Shown: piece after piece, positions 26,786-35,206 of the stretch
How positions within the stretch are numbered: position 1 is the first letter of the stretch
Layout of the letters: every line of letters starts with the position of its first letter
DNA from: UBA1858 sp965262455
GTDB taxonomy: Bacteria > Pseudomonadota > Gammaproteobacteria > UBA4575
NCBI GenBank assembly: GCA_965262455.1
Contig: CBDHFH010000008.1
Span: forward strand, 930,001 to 994,000
Reading direction: 5' to 3'
DNA length: 64,000 nucleotides
Made by a program: the position numbers and the translations under genes
Notes under the pieces: model-generated
The model's input: the letters and a program-made list of their open reading frames with translations, nothing else
Told to the model about the DNA's origin: nothing
Databases searched by the model: none

Positions 26786-28843
26786 TCATGCACTGCGAAG
26801 TGAGTTATGTAATTGCGATAAAAGTTTTTTTAATTCAATTAACTGTTGTTTGTTACATGACTCGCTAGATTCATAAAATATATATTGCAGTTTATTCGCT
26901 AACTGTTTGTATTCTCTTTCCGGTATTTCTTTGGCCAGGGCAATTCTATTGATATATTGCATGGGCGATTCGTCATGCTGACGTTGTAAATCGTGCGCCT
27001 TAATCTTGTGTGAAAATTGATTGAGTATTTTTAATGCAGGATGTTGCGTGTTGCTTCGGCCCTGAAGTAATAATGATAAAACCACAATGGCGAGACTAAT
27101 AATTGCACCAATCATTAACAGAAGCGCTGTTTTTACTGTTGTAATGTTACCTAAAATCTTTGTCAGTACTGATGTTTGTCTATCCGCATCAAATCCTACA
27201 ACAAACATATTCCAGCGATGCTCTACAGATTCCATGAAGTAGAGCATTTTTGTTGTTAATGCCAACCCATTGAGTCTTGCGTTGGTGAAAGTAGATAAAT
27301 AGTCAAGGTCATCGTCTGACAATGCTGCATCTAGTCCTTGTTCGATACGTTCAGGCGCGATCACTGCAGTGGGGTCAATGCGTTGCCAGCCCACATTGGG
27401 CAACCAGGCTTCTACCCAGGCGTGAGCGTGATATTGGCGTACAACAACGTGCCCTGTTACCGGGTTTAACTCACCGCCTTGATACCCGGCTACAACACGT
27501 GCAGGAATACCAACACTGCGTAACATAAAAGTCATTGCGCCGGCATAGTGGGCGCAAAAGCCCGCGCGGGTTTCGAACCAGAATTCATCAATGCTATTCA
27601 ATGATGGTAAGGTTGGCGGGCTGAGTGTGTAGTAAAAGTTTTCTGCGCGTATGCTTTGTAATAGTTTGTCGATAAATTCCTGATCAGAATTTACTGTAGT
27701 CCGCAGTTGTTGAGCAAATGCTGTCACCTTTTTATTATCCCCAGTCGGTAAACGTGTTTCGCGTTCACGTAACCATTGCGGAAGCTGTGAATCTAATATT
27801 GCATTTGGATATGAAGTAACGCCATAACGCTTTAGCGAAGTAATCGCTTTTTTTGAAACAACCCGAAAGTCCCACGTCAAGCCAGTGTCTCTTGGTTTGG
27901 GTATTGCAAGATCTAAACCAAACCTCCAAATTTTACCGCTGGGTTCTTGCAATATTTGATACTTAATGGATTCAAGATTAGTTAAATCAGGGACAAAATA
28001 CGAAGTTTGATTGTCATTGTTCCAATCAATGGTATTGATTGAACGATCGCTAATTCTTGGAATCCCGCCTGACGACCAGGTGCCCACAGTAAAGTCAGAG
28101 TAAACTAAACCACGCCAATATAGTTCTGGATTACTTGGAATCCCATCATTAAATACAGCACGAAACACAATTTGATCCGATTGAGCCAAGTTTGCCACAT
28201 CGCCGGGTTTCATCTCTTGACCTAAACCGGTATAGGAAGTCTTTGCTATTGGGACTGACCAAAACGGCGGCAAGCGTGGAAAAATAAGAAACAATACCAG
28301 CATTAAAGGTAGAGATTGTAAAATTAATTTGCTGGCTGTTTTGATTGGTAAAATAATGCGTTCGCGACTAGTTTGCTGGTTCATGCTAACCATGGCAGCC
28401 GTCACTAATGTAATTACGCCCATTTGATAAACTGCAAGTAATATTGATTGGTCATAGATAAAAGCTGTCGCAGTTACAAAATACGAGAGAAAGATGATCA
28501 CATAGGCATCTCGCCGATTTTTTACTTCAAGTAATTTCAATGCATAGGCAATAATGAGAAATGCCGTCCATAACTCTAGCGAGTGCTGCAAGCCAAAACT
28601 CGCCACATTAATCACACCAAAGAGAAGCACAAGGATTGTTTTTATCCACCAGCTTGGAAAAGAGTACTTTTCCTTGAACATCATCCAACGCCACCAAGCA
28701 CAACCAAGTGCTAAGCCAATAATCCAAAATGAAATATGTTGCACATGAGGCAGGACCACAGCGATCTGTGTCAGCATGATTAATAGCAGGCAGTTACGTG
28801 GAACCTGTTGGTAGATTCCGTGTTGTTCAGCTTTATTGACCAT
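26786..28843 (-). CDS. TgpA-like transglutaminase-family membrane protein (DUF3488)
   Basis: A 685-residue protein. Residues 1-200 contain about six hydrophobic helices (DUF3488/TgpA N-terminal), and the periplasmic part holds a transglutaminase-like fold at about 430-520. Its catalytic triad is visible: Cys in 'TRAGFCAHYAGAMTFMLRS', His in 'YHAHAWVEAWL' and Asp in 'GWQRIDPTAV'. A last helix near residue 580 is followed by a cytoplasmic DUF4129 tail. TgpA is essential in Pseudomonas aeruginosa but its substrate is not known. The start overlaps the DUF58 stop by 11 bases, making it the third gene of the MoxR operon. Confidence 0.9.
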   Translation of the reverse strand: MVNKAEQHGIYQQVPRNCLLLIMLTQIAVVLPHVQHISFWIIGLALGCAWWRWMMFKEKYSFPSWWIKTILVLLFGVINVASFGLQHSLELWTAFLIIAYALKLLEVKNRRDAYVIIFLSYFVTATAFIYDQSILLAVYQMGVITLVTAAMVSMNQQTSRERIILPIKTASKLILQSLPLMLVLFLIFPRLPPFWSVPIAKTSYTGLGQEMKPGDVANLAQSDQIVFRAVFNDGIPSNPELYWRGLVYSDFTVGTWSSGGIPRISDRSINTIDWNNDNQTSYFVPDLTNLESIKYQILQEPSGKIWRFGLDLAIPKPRDTGLTWDFRVVSKKAITSLKRYGVTSYPNAILDSQLPQWLRERETRLPTGDNKKVTAFAQQLRTTVNSDQEFIDKLLQSIRAENFYYTLSPPTLPSLNSIDEFWFETRAGFCAHYAGAMTFMLRSVGIPARVVAGYQGGELNPVTGHVVVRQYHAHAWVEAWLPNVGWQRIDPTAVIAPERIEQGLDAALSDDDLDYLSTFTNARLNGLALTTKMLYFMESVEHRWNMFVVGFDADRQTSVLTKILGNITTVKTALLLMIGAIISLAIVVLSLLLQGRSNTQHPALKILNQFSHKIKAHDLQRQHDESPMQYINRIALAKEIPEREYKQLANKLQYIFYESSESCNKQQLIELKKLLSQLHNSLRSA

Positions 28844-29810
28844 ACAGTGCTAATTCTTTCAGTACAGTTTTTAAATGCGCATCACCACTACCGCGAGGCA
28901 CTTGAATATCGGGTAAGCGTAGACCAAATTCTATTTGATTGCGCTCTGCCGTAAGCGCCATTCCGGTTAAACGACTTAATTTAAACTCAACATCGCCATC
29001 AATTTGGTACCAATCAAGCACAATATCAGTACCTTGATATCCGGCAAATTCTTTAACTAATAGTTCATCCGTACGTGCGAAGCTACGCCAGGAAATATGC
29101 TTAATTGGATCACCTTCATGGTAATTACGCATTTGATAAAAGTCGTCATTACTGTCTAAATTCAACAAAGCATTACTTTGTTCATCGCCGTCACTATTTG
29201 TTAGATCATCACCAAATAACGGTTTAGGGTAAACAATGCCGCGGGCATTCAAGTCAATCCAGGTCCAGGCTCGAATTAAACCGATGGGGTAATGCGTCTC
29301 AATAAGTATTCTGCCTGGGTTGAACAAACCTCGGCGTTTGGCGCTAGAAAATAAATTGACAACATCTACAGAGTTTTTATGAAGATGAGCATATTGTGTA
29401 TGGCTATTCGGCCACTTAATTCGAATATCATCTCTAATCTCTTCAGCGGATTTACTGACTTTGATTTGAAATTCAATATTCTCACCGACAAAGCCTGAGC
29501 CGTTTTTTATAAGTTCAAATTTCAGCCCGGAAAGGTTTTTATAGGTATGAAAAATTGTTACCAAAGTAACACTCATTAATATAAAAGCAGTCGCATAGAT
29601 GAGTGAGTTTTGAAAATTGATGGCGCCAAAAAGTAACAGCAAAATCAATAATAAAAATGCGCCACCCAGCTTACTGGGTAAAATAAAAATCGAGCGTTGT
29701 TTTAGTGTAATAGCGTTATTGGCAGGAATACGCCGCTCTAGCCAGGCATTGAAACGGCTACTCAGTTGTTGGTTTAAAGCGGGATTAGCATTACGCGAGA
29801 ACATCGACAT
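28833..29810 (-). CDS. DUF58 domain-containing protein
   Basis: About 325 residues. Two hydrophobic helices (about residues 37-75) are followed by a DUF58 region with 'RRGLFNPGRILIETHYPIGLIRAWTWID' and the hallmark 'RNYHEGDPIKHISWRSFARTDELLVKEF' (about 220-250), related to a VWA fold. The family partners MoxR ATPases. The Met at 29810 is preferred because it begins the homologous N-terminus; it overlaps the MoxR stop by 20 bases. The longest frame (start 29957) would run far into moxR and is rejected. Confidence 0.88.
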   Translation of the reverse strand: MSMFSRNANPALNQQLSSRFNAWLERRIPANNAITLKQRSIFILPSKLGGAFLLLILLLLFGAINFQNSLIYATAFILMSVTLVTIFHTYKNLSGLKFELIKNGSGFVGENIEFQIKVSKSAEEIRDDIRIKWPNSHTQYAHLHKNSVDVVNLFSSAKRRGLFNPGRILIETHYPIGLIRAWTWIDLNARGIVYPKPLFGDDLTNSDGDEQSNALLNLDSNDDFYQMRNYHEGDPIKHISWRSFARTDELLVKEFAGYQGTDIVLDWYQIDGDVEFKLSRLTGMALTAERNQIEFGLRLPDIQVPRGSGDAHLKTVLKELALYGQ

Positions 29811-30777
29811 TTGCGAGTAATTTTTGCGCCAATGCAACACTGCCATGACCTGTATGATCAGCAGATGCTCGCAATCGATGTTCCACCACACTGGGTAATA
29901 CCGCCTGGATATCTTCCGGGATAACATGGTCCCGATGGTGTAACATTGCCCAGGCACGAGCAGAATTTAATAAGGCCAATGCGCCTCGAGGTGAAAGGCC
30001 ATAAGCAAATTCATTTTGATTGCGACTAAACTGAATTAAGCGCTGCACATAATCTATCAGTGAAGTTGACGCTCTAACCTGCTCCGCCTCATTCTGTAAC
30101 TCTACTAGCTGTTGTGTAGTGAGTAATGGCTTTATTGTTTTTAACACATTGCGTTGGTCACCACGTTCCAGTAACAAACGTTCTGCTTCAGGCTCGGGAT
30201 AACCAATATGAATGCGCATAAAAAATCGATCCAATTGAGATTCAGGTAAAGGATATGTGCCCATCTGACTAGCAGGATTTTGCGTCGCGATGACAAAGAA
30301 AGGCTCAGGTAACGACATAGTTTCACCATCTATTGTTACCTGGTGTTCCTCCATCGCTTCAAGTAGAGCGCTTTGCGATTTAGGTGTGGCGCGATTAATT
30401 TCATCGGCTAGTAACACTTCAGTGAATATCGGGCCCGGCATAAAGCGAAAACTCGCTGTGCCTTTATCAAATATTGAAGCACCCACGACGTCACTGGGTA
30501 ATAGATCACTAGTAAATTGTAGACGATTAAAATTAAGCCCTAGTACTTGCGCCAGGGTATGAGCCAGCAATGTTTTCCCCATACCGGGTAAATCTTCAAT
30601 CAGCAAATGGCCACGCGCTAACAAGCATGTCAGCGCAAGACGCACCTGAGGCTCTTTACCCAGCAAGACCTGACTGATGGATTCGATGATTTGGTCTAAT
30701 TGCTGATAATGATGATGATTCGATCGAGCGGGCGATACTACATCTGTGACTGAATTACCCTTTTGCATACTGGCCAA
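29791..30777 (-). CDS. MoxR-family AAA+ ATPase
   Basis: A 328-residue ATPase. Walker A is 'DLPGMGKTLLAHT' (about residues 59-71), Walker B 'VLLADEINRATPK' (about 121-133), then sensor 1 'FVIATQNPASQMGTYPLPESQLDRF' and sensor 2 'GLSPRGALALL'. These are typical of MoxR proteins, which act as chaperones for assembly or metal loading together with VWA/DUF58 partners. First gene of a three-gene operon (MoxR, DUF58, TgpA) conserved in many proteobacteria and linked to envelope functions. Confidence 0.92.
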   Translation of the reverse strand: MASMQKGNSVTDVVSPARSNHHHYQQLDQIIESISQVLLGKEPQVRLALTCLLARGHLLIEDLPGMGKTLLAHTLAQVLGLNFNRLQFTSDLLPSDVVGASIFDKGTASFRFMPGPIFTEVLLADEINRATPKSQSALLEAMEEHQVTIDGETMSLPEPFFVIATQNPASQMGTYPLPESQLDRFFMRIHIGYPEPEAERLLLERGDQRNVLKTIKPLLTTQQLVELQNEAEQVRASTSLIDYVQRLIQFSRNQNEFAYGLSPRGALALLNSARAWAMLHHRDHVIPEDIQAVLPSVVEHRLRASADHTGHGSVALAQKLLANVDVLA

Positions 30778-30894
30778 ATCTCTTTATTAGAAATCAATTA
30801 CTTTACCGAAGTTAGCTCGCCAACGTCTACTGCACTGGTCAGACAATCGGGCTAGGTTTTCGGCTTAGCTAGCCCCTTGATAGGATAAGGTTAT

Positions 30895-31056
30895 ATGTTA
30901 ACTGTACGTGACAAAATCTGGCTGTCTTATCAAACGAAGTTAAAAATTTCTCCTCATCTTGCCTATGGTGAAAAAGGGATAGCAGGTAGAATCCCAGAGA
31001 ACGCGGTTATTATTGTTGAAATTGAATTTATCGAAGAGAGGCTGCATGCTAGTTAA
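30895..31056 (+). pseudogene. FKBP-type peptidyl-prolyl isomerase remnant
   Basis: A 53-residue frame whose second half, 'KISPHLAYGEKGIAGRIPENAVIIVEIEFIE', matches the C-terminal half of FKBP domains (family pattern IPPxLAYGxxGxGxIPPNATLIFEVEL). The first half of the FKBP fold and any signal peptide are absent upstream, where the sequence holds only a GGGCTAG/CTAGCCC inverted repeat (30849-30875). It is therefore a gene fragment rather than a complete isomerase; catalytic activity is unlikely. Confidence 0.7.
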
Positions 31057-31161
31057 TAACCTATTCTACAAGACACGCTTTCATATGCTCTCAGCAAGCT
31101 CAACAATCATATGATCTTAGGCATATTACTTAAACGTAATTTATTTGATTCAATTAAAATC

Positions 31162-32013
31162 ATGAAACAATTGCTTGCCTTGATAGTGGTGTTTTTACAT
31201 TTGGCTGGCTGCTCACAATTAGCAAAGATCTTTGAATCTGCTGATGCATATCAACCAGAACTGTCCAATCACACCATCTTATTAATTTCTGATCTTAAGT
31301 GGGAACCTCTTAACCCAGCGCGGGGTGACAAGAGCCCTCAGGCAGGCACCTTATGGGGCGACCGAAATGATGCAGTTGCCACCGGCTTTTTAGTCAAATT
31401 TGTTGATGGTTTTTCATCTCCACCGCATATACACAACACAACTTATCGCGCCGTGGTAATTAGCGGACTGATTCATAATGATGACCCTGATGCAAAACCA
31501 ATGTGGATGCCGCCCGGTTCATTCTGGACACAACCTAAAGGTGAAGCTCACATCACTGCGGCCAAAGGTGAGCACAATATGGCGCTGGTTGAAATTAATG
31601 TTGGTCCCTACCTTGTTCTTCCTACTGCGCAGGCGTTTGATCGCGGGGAAAGACCAGTAAATATTGACGCATCGAATATTGTGTGGCTTGACTTACCTAA
31701 TACTACCGCTTCACCCGAGAACCCAAAAATAGCCTATCTATGGGGTAGCCAGGAGAGCGGTCAAGTAAGGGGAGCTTTTGTTAAATTACCGCGTGGATTG
31801 AATGTTGACGTTATCAGCTCAGCGGCGTCTTTCCATGCAGTGGTCATCTCTGGTGATGCAACATACCACGATGAAAGTCCTAAATCACTCACACCTGGAA
31901 GCTATTTTGGCTCTGAGGGCCAAGCAAAACATATGCTTTCATCAGGCAATACCGAAGAATGCATTATTTATATCCGCTCAGATGATGAATTTATAGTTAA
32001 CATGAATAAATAA
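31162..32013 (+). CDS. DUF4437 cupin lipoprotein
   Basis: A 283-residue protein. Translation is taken from the Met at 31162, which begins a lipoprotein signal 'MKQLLALIVVFLHLAGC' (lipidated Cys17). The mature protein has two cupin-like repeats: 'LVKFVDGFSSPPHIHNTTYRAVVISG...WMPPGSFWTQPKGEAHITA' and the weaker 'FVKLPRGLNVDVISSAASFHAVVISG...LTPGSYFGSEGQAKHML'. This is the DUF4437 family. The first cupin keeps HIH metal ligands; the second has lost the His pair, suggesting a degenerate, structural half. Function unknown; the protein is outer-membrane or periplasm facing. Confidence 0.82.
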   Translation: MKQLLALIVVFLHLAGCSQLAKIFESADAYQPELSNHTILLISDLKWEPLNPARGDKSPQAGTLWGDRNDAVATGFLVKFVDGFSSPPHIHNTTYRAVVISGLIHNDDPDAKPMWMPPGSFWTQPKGEAHITAAKGEHNMALVEINVGPYLVLPTAQAFDRGERPVNIDASNIVWLDLPNTTASPENPKIAYLWGSQESGQVRGAFVKLPRGLNVDVISSAASFHAVVISGDATYHDESPKSLTPGSYFGSEGQAKHMLSSGNTEECIIYIRSDDEFIVNMNK

Positions 32014-32402
32014 ATATGCAAGCCAGTTAACATATTTGCACATTCCCCATCATTAAGTATTTATGAAGCATAAAATCACTGAATCACGCCTGCTGTAACC
32101 CGCTTTTTTTATACGCCAACTAACTCTTTTGAAATGAGTAAGTTTTCAATTGACTAAGTTAATTAGCGAACACGCAACAAACCCACATAGGCCCTAAATG
32201 TATAGCGCTTGTATAAGGCAGGCGGAGTCTGTCGAGATATGGCTTATTCTTGTGACGCATATCATGACTAAATTCAAAAAAATGCTTCAGGCGTTGCGGC
32301 AAAATCCTTAACAGAATAATGCATTAGACATTAGCATGTGCGAGTACTCGCATGCCTGGATGACAATTTAGTTAGGTCAAATACACGTGGAGCAAGTAGG
32401 CG
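32014..32402. other. Intergenic region without recognised features
   Basis: 389 bases between the cupin lipoprotein and the acyltransferase. Translation in both directions gives only short frames. No tRNA, repeat or strong terminator is visible; the palindrome-like GCGAGTACTCGC (about 32340-32351) is the only symmetric element. Confidence 0.5.
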
Positions 32403-33392
32403 TTGTTTTTAGGATACGTACATTACTTTAGAGCGTTAGCGATCTTTTTGATTGTGACTGGACACACTATTGATGTGTTTGTCTGGGATAGCGTTCATTT
32501 TGAAAGATTACTTAGAATATTGTTTTCTAATGGCAGTATCTTATTTGTATTTATTGCCGGCTATCTATTTCAGCATTTGTCTAGCAAGTTTGATGTCAGA
32601 AAATATTACACGACAAAACTGAAAAATGTCATTGTCCCCTACTTATTAATATCAATACCTGCCATTGTTGTTTTTATTACAATTTTAGAAAGAGAAACAG
32701 CATGGCCAGGCTTCTATGACAACTCCATACTTGAACAAATCGGTCTGTTTTATGTGACAGGAATTCATTTATCGCCGCTTTGGTTTATTCCGATGATTTC
32801 TATTTTTTATTTAGTCGGACCACTACTAATAAAAGCAGATCGCAGTAAATTTATTTACTACACAATACCGGTGACAATTATTATTTCTTGCCTGGTCAGC
32901 CGGGGTTTTCCTTATGAAAATTTTGTGCATTTTTTCTCTGTATATTTACTTGGGATGTACTGCAGTCGATATAAAACATTAATAAACCCCATTATCAGTC
33001 AAAACCTTGTTTTAATGCTTGGTTTATTCACTATTATTCTTCTCGCCATGACTGAATGGATGTTTATGGAAGGCACCATGACATTTATTAATTACCTACA
33101 AAAACTCACTATGTCAGTGTTCTTCCTCGGCTTGCTGTTTAAATACAATGAAAAACTCACTTCAAAATATGTCAGCCTGGTTGCCGATACCAGTTTCGGT
33201 ATCTTTTTCATCCACTCTTATGTATTAACGTCGGGCAAGATGTTGAACATAAATATTTTCGGCGAACCGCAAAGTGGCAATTTCATAATGTTTGTGCTGA
33301 TTGCTGTGTTAACACTGGTGGTATGTTCATATCTCATTGTGCTAATCAAAAGAGCACTGGGTAAATATAGTAAATTTGTTGTAGGTAGTTAG
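32403..33392 (+). CDS. Acyltransferase-3 family membrane protein
   Basis: A 329-residue protein with about ten hydrophobic helices. The N-terminal 'HYFRALAIFLIVTGHTIDVF' with its helix-1 Arg and catalytic-type His (in GHT) is the hallmark of acyltransferase-3 proteins, which O-acylate sugars on polysaccharides, LPS or antibiotics at the inner membrane. The likely start is TTG at 32403, because an in-frame stop lies two codons upstream; GGAG is 14 bases before it. It is AT-rich compared with neighbours and stands alone, so it may be an acquired surface-modification gene. Confidence 0.83.
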   Translation: MFLGYVHYFRALAIFLIVTGHTIDVFVWDSVHFERLLRILFSNGSILFVFIAGYLFQHLSSKFDVRKYYTTKLKNVIVPYLLISIPAIVVFITILERETAWPGFYDNSILEQIGLFYVTGIHLSPLWFIPMISIFYLVGPLLIKADRSKFIYYTIPVTIIISCLVSRGFPYENFVHFFSVYLLGMYCSRYKTLINPIISQNLVLMLGLFTIILLAMTEWMFMEGTMTFINYLQKLTMSVFFLGLLFKYNEKLTSKYVSLVADTSFGIFFIHSYVLTSGKMLNINIFGEPQSGNFIMFVLIAVLTLVVCSYLIVLIKRALGKYSKFVVGS

Positions 33393-33487
33393 CCAACTCT
33401 GGTGCGACAAACAAATCAATTATTTTTCCGCTGACTAGCACTTGGCGGTATACTCTATTGTGCAACTAATTAGACAAGGAATTACAC

Positions 33488-33805
33488 GTGTCAGAATTTA
33501 ATAATGTGGCTGTCGTTAAGCAGGCCAATATCTATTTTGATGGCAATGTCACTAGCCGTACTGTTATTTTTGCAGATGGATCACGAAAAACATTGGGTAT
33601 TATGCTGCCGGGTGAGTATGAATTTAATACTGACGCGAAAGAACTAATGGAAATATACAGCGGCACTGTGGATGTATTGTTACCAGGCAACAGTGATTGG
33701 CAAAGAATTGAAGGTGGACAACAGTTTGAAGTCCCTGCGCAATCAAAATTTCAGTTAAAGGTCAGTCAGCTTAGCGATTATTGCTGTTCTTTTATAAACG
33801 AATAG
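33488..33805 (+). CDS. ppnP: Pyrimidine/purine nucleoside phosphorylase PpnP
   Basis: A 105-residue cupin-like protein matching the PpnP (YaiE, DUF1255) family from end to end: 'NVTSRTVIFADGSRKTLGIMLPGEYEF', 'LMEIYSGTVDVLLPG' and 'FEVPAQSKFQLKV'. PpnP splits many nucleosides to base and ribose-1-phosphate. Translation starts at GTG (33488), with AAGGA upstream at a proper distance. It is a single gene of normal length. Confidence 0.93.
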   Translation: MSEFNNVAVVKQANIYFDGNVTSRTVIFADGSRKTLGIMLPGEYEFNTDAKELMEIYSGTVDVLLPGNSDWQRIEGGQQFEVPAQSKFQLKVSQLSDYCCSFINE

Positions 33806-33840
33806 AAACTATTGCCTAAAAAATATAACCGATTAAAAAT

Positions 33841-33987
33841 ATGGACTGGATCAGCGCCTTATTGATGATGTTACTTGCGGCGACTTTACTTGCTTTCGCC
33901 TATGGTGTGATACCCTATCCTTATGGTGTACTAATTTTGTTAGCCATGCTAGCTACACGGATATTATTTCTACGTAATAAAAAGTAG
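33841..33987 (+). CDS. Small 48-residue membrane protein
   Basis: An ATG at 33841 opens 'MDWISALLMMLLAATLLAF...' with two hydrophobic segments separated by a Tyr/Pro turn (YGVIPYPYG) and a positive tail RILFLRNKK. The charge pattern puts the C-terminus inside. It lies 35 bases after ppnP in the same direction and could be co-transcribed. No family recognised; gene status is supported by the clean membrane topology only. Confidence 0.5.
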   Translation: MDWISALLMMLLAATLLAFAYGVIPYPYGVLILLAMLATRILFLRNKK

Positions 33988-34031
33988 CGATGTGCATCCT
34001 TGCACTGCCATTTCTTCCTTGCTGAGTACTT

Positions 34032-34145
34032 TTAGAAGGTATATAGCACCGCTATAAAGCCAAGTGTGAAAATTGCAATGAGAAGACCAGCGTCTACAAA
34101 GTTAGCTTCCTTGATTGCTGTTATTCGAGTTACGATTGTATCCAT
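34032..34145 (-). CDS. Small 37-residue membrane peptide
   Basis: On the minus strand an ATG at 34145 follows GATGAGGTGAATTG, a clear ribosome site. The peptide MDTIVTRITAIKEANFVDAG has a charged head and then a single hydrophobic helix ending in LYTF, with the stop at 34032. It is convergent with the 48-residue ORF. No homology recognised; a good Shine-Dalgarno sequence and a plausible single-pass topology support it. Confidence 0.5.
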   Translation of the reverse strand: MDTIVTRITAIKEANFVDAGLLIAIFTLGFIAVLYTF

Positions 34146-34259
34146 CAATTCACCTCATCTGTTTAAGTTAAAAATTTATGGGTACTAATGTACTCTTTTC
34201 CAGATGATAATAAATTGACTTATATTAATTACAGTAATGAATTTTATAAAAATAACTGT

Positions 34260-34862
34260 CTAGTTATATTCTGTGCGTGTATCTAACGCCTGGGATAAGG
34301 TATTTAAATCAATATATTCAAGCTCGCCACCAATTGGCACACCCTGCGCCAATCTTGTTGTGCGTAAGCCGTTCTTTTTCACCATTTCCGCAATCACATG
34401 GGCAGTCACTTCACCTTCCATGGTTGAGCTTGTTGCCAAAATAACCTCTTCAAGTTCACCTGATTGCAAGCGTGCCTCTAGTTTATCTAGGCCTAACTGT
34501 TCTGGGCCTATACCATCGAGCGGTGACAACTTACCCATTAACACAAAATAGACACCGTTATAGGTGGTTCCATTTTCGATTGCCATAAGATCTGTAGGCG
34601 TTTCGACAATACACATTTGGGTGGCTTTGCGATTACTGCTGCTGCATATTTCGCACTTTTCTTGTTCAGTATAGTTACGACACTGCACACAATGTTGAAT
34701 GTTTTCGACTGCCGCACAGATTGTTTGCCCAAGTTTTGTCGCCTTATCACGTTCGACTTTTAATAAGTGTAACGCCATGCGTTGTGCCGTCTTTTGCCCG
34801 ACACCTGGCAATAACTTTAGTGAATCAATCAGCTGCGTGAGTAGGGGTGAATGTTCAGCCAT
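34260..34862 (-). CDS. recR: Recombination mediator protein RecR
   Basis: A 200-residue protein with all RecR domains: N-terminal helix-hairpin-helix 'LKLLPGVGQKTAQRMALHLL', the four-Cys zinc finger 'CVQCRNYTEQEKCEIC', a Toprim domain ('CIVETPTDLMAIE', 'GKLSPLDGIGPEQL') and the C-terminal 'TRLAQGVPIGGELEYID'. RecR with RecF/RecO loads RecA at gaps. It is the last gene of the conserved dnaX-ybaB-recR operon, 20 bases after ybaB. Confidence 0.97.
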   Translation of the reverse strand: MAEHSPLLTQLIDSLKLLPGVGQKTAQRMALHLLKVERDKATKLGQTICAAVENIQHCVQCRNYTEQEKCEICSSSNRKATQMCIVETPTDLMAIENGTTYNGVYFVLMGKLSPLDGIGPEQLGLDKLEARLQSGELEEVILATSSTMEGEVTAHVIAEMVKKNGLRTTRLAQGVPIGGELEYIDLNTLSQALDTRTEYN

Positions 34863-34882
34863 GTAGCCAGATTATTGTTGGA

Positions 34883-35206
34883 TTAAAATGGCAACTTCAT
34901 ACCTGGTGGTAACGGCATTCCAGCCGTAATGCCGGCATATTTATCTTTTGTCTCTGCCTCTAATTTATGCACGGCATCATTTAACGCTGCGGCAATAAGA
35001 TCTTCTAGCATTTCTTTATCATCACCAACCAAGCTGTCGTCAATGGCAATACGTTTGACTTCGTGGCTACCCAGCATAGTGACTTTTACCAGGCCGCCGC
35101 CTGACTGCCCTTCGACTTCAATAGATTTAATTTCTTCTTGCGCTTTTTGCATATCTTCTTGCATTTTTTGCGCTTGCTTCATTAAATTACCTAACCCGCC
35201 TTTCAT
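34883..35206 (-). CDS. ybaB: YbaB/EbfC family nucleoid-associated protein
   Basis: A 107-residue protein of the YbaB family: 'GGLGNLMKQAQKMQEDMQKAQEEI' helix, 'VEVEGQSGGGLVKVTMLG'-like beta region and the ending 'AGMPLPPGMKLPF'. It binds DNA as a tweezer-shaped dimer. Its ATG overlaps the dnaX stop (35206), so translation is coupled. Confidence 0.95.
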   Translation of the reverse strand: MKGGLGNLMKQAQKMQEDMQKAQEEIKSIEVEGQSGGGLVKVTMLGSHEVKRIAIDDSLVGDDKEMLEDLIAAALNDAVHKLEAETKDKYAGITAGMPLPPGMKLPF

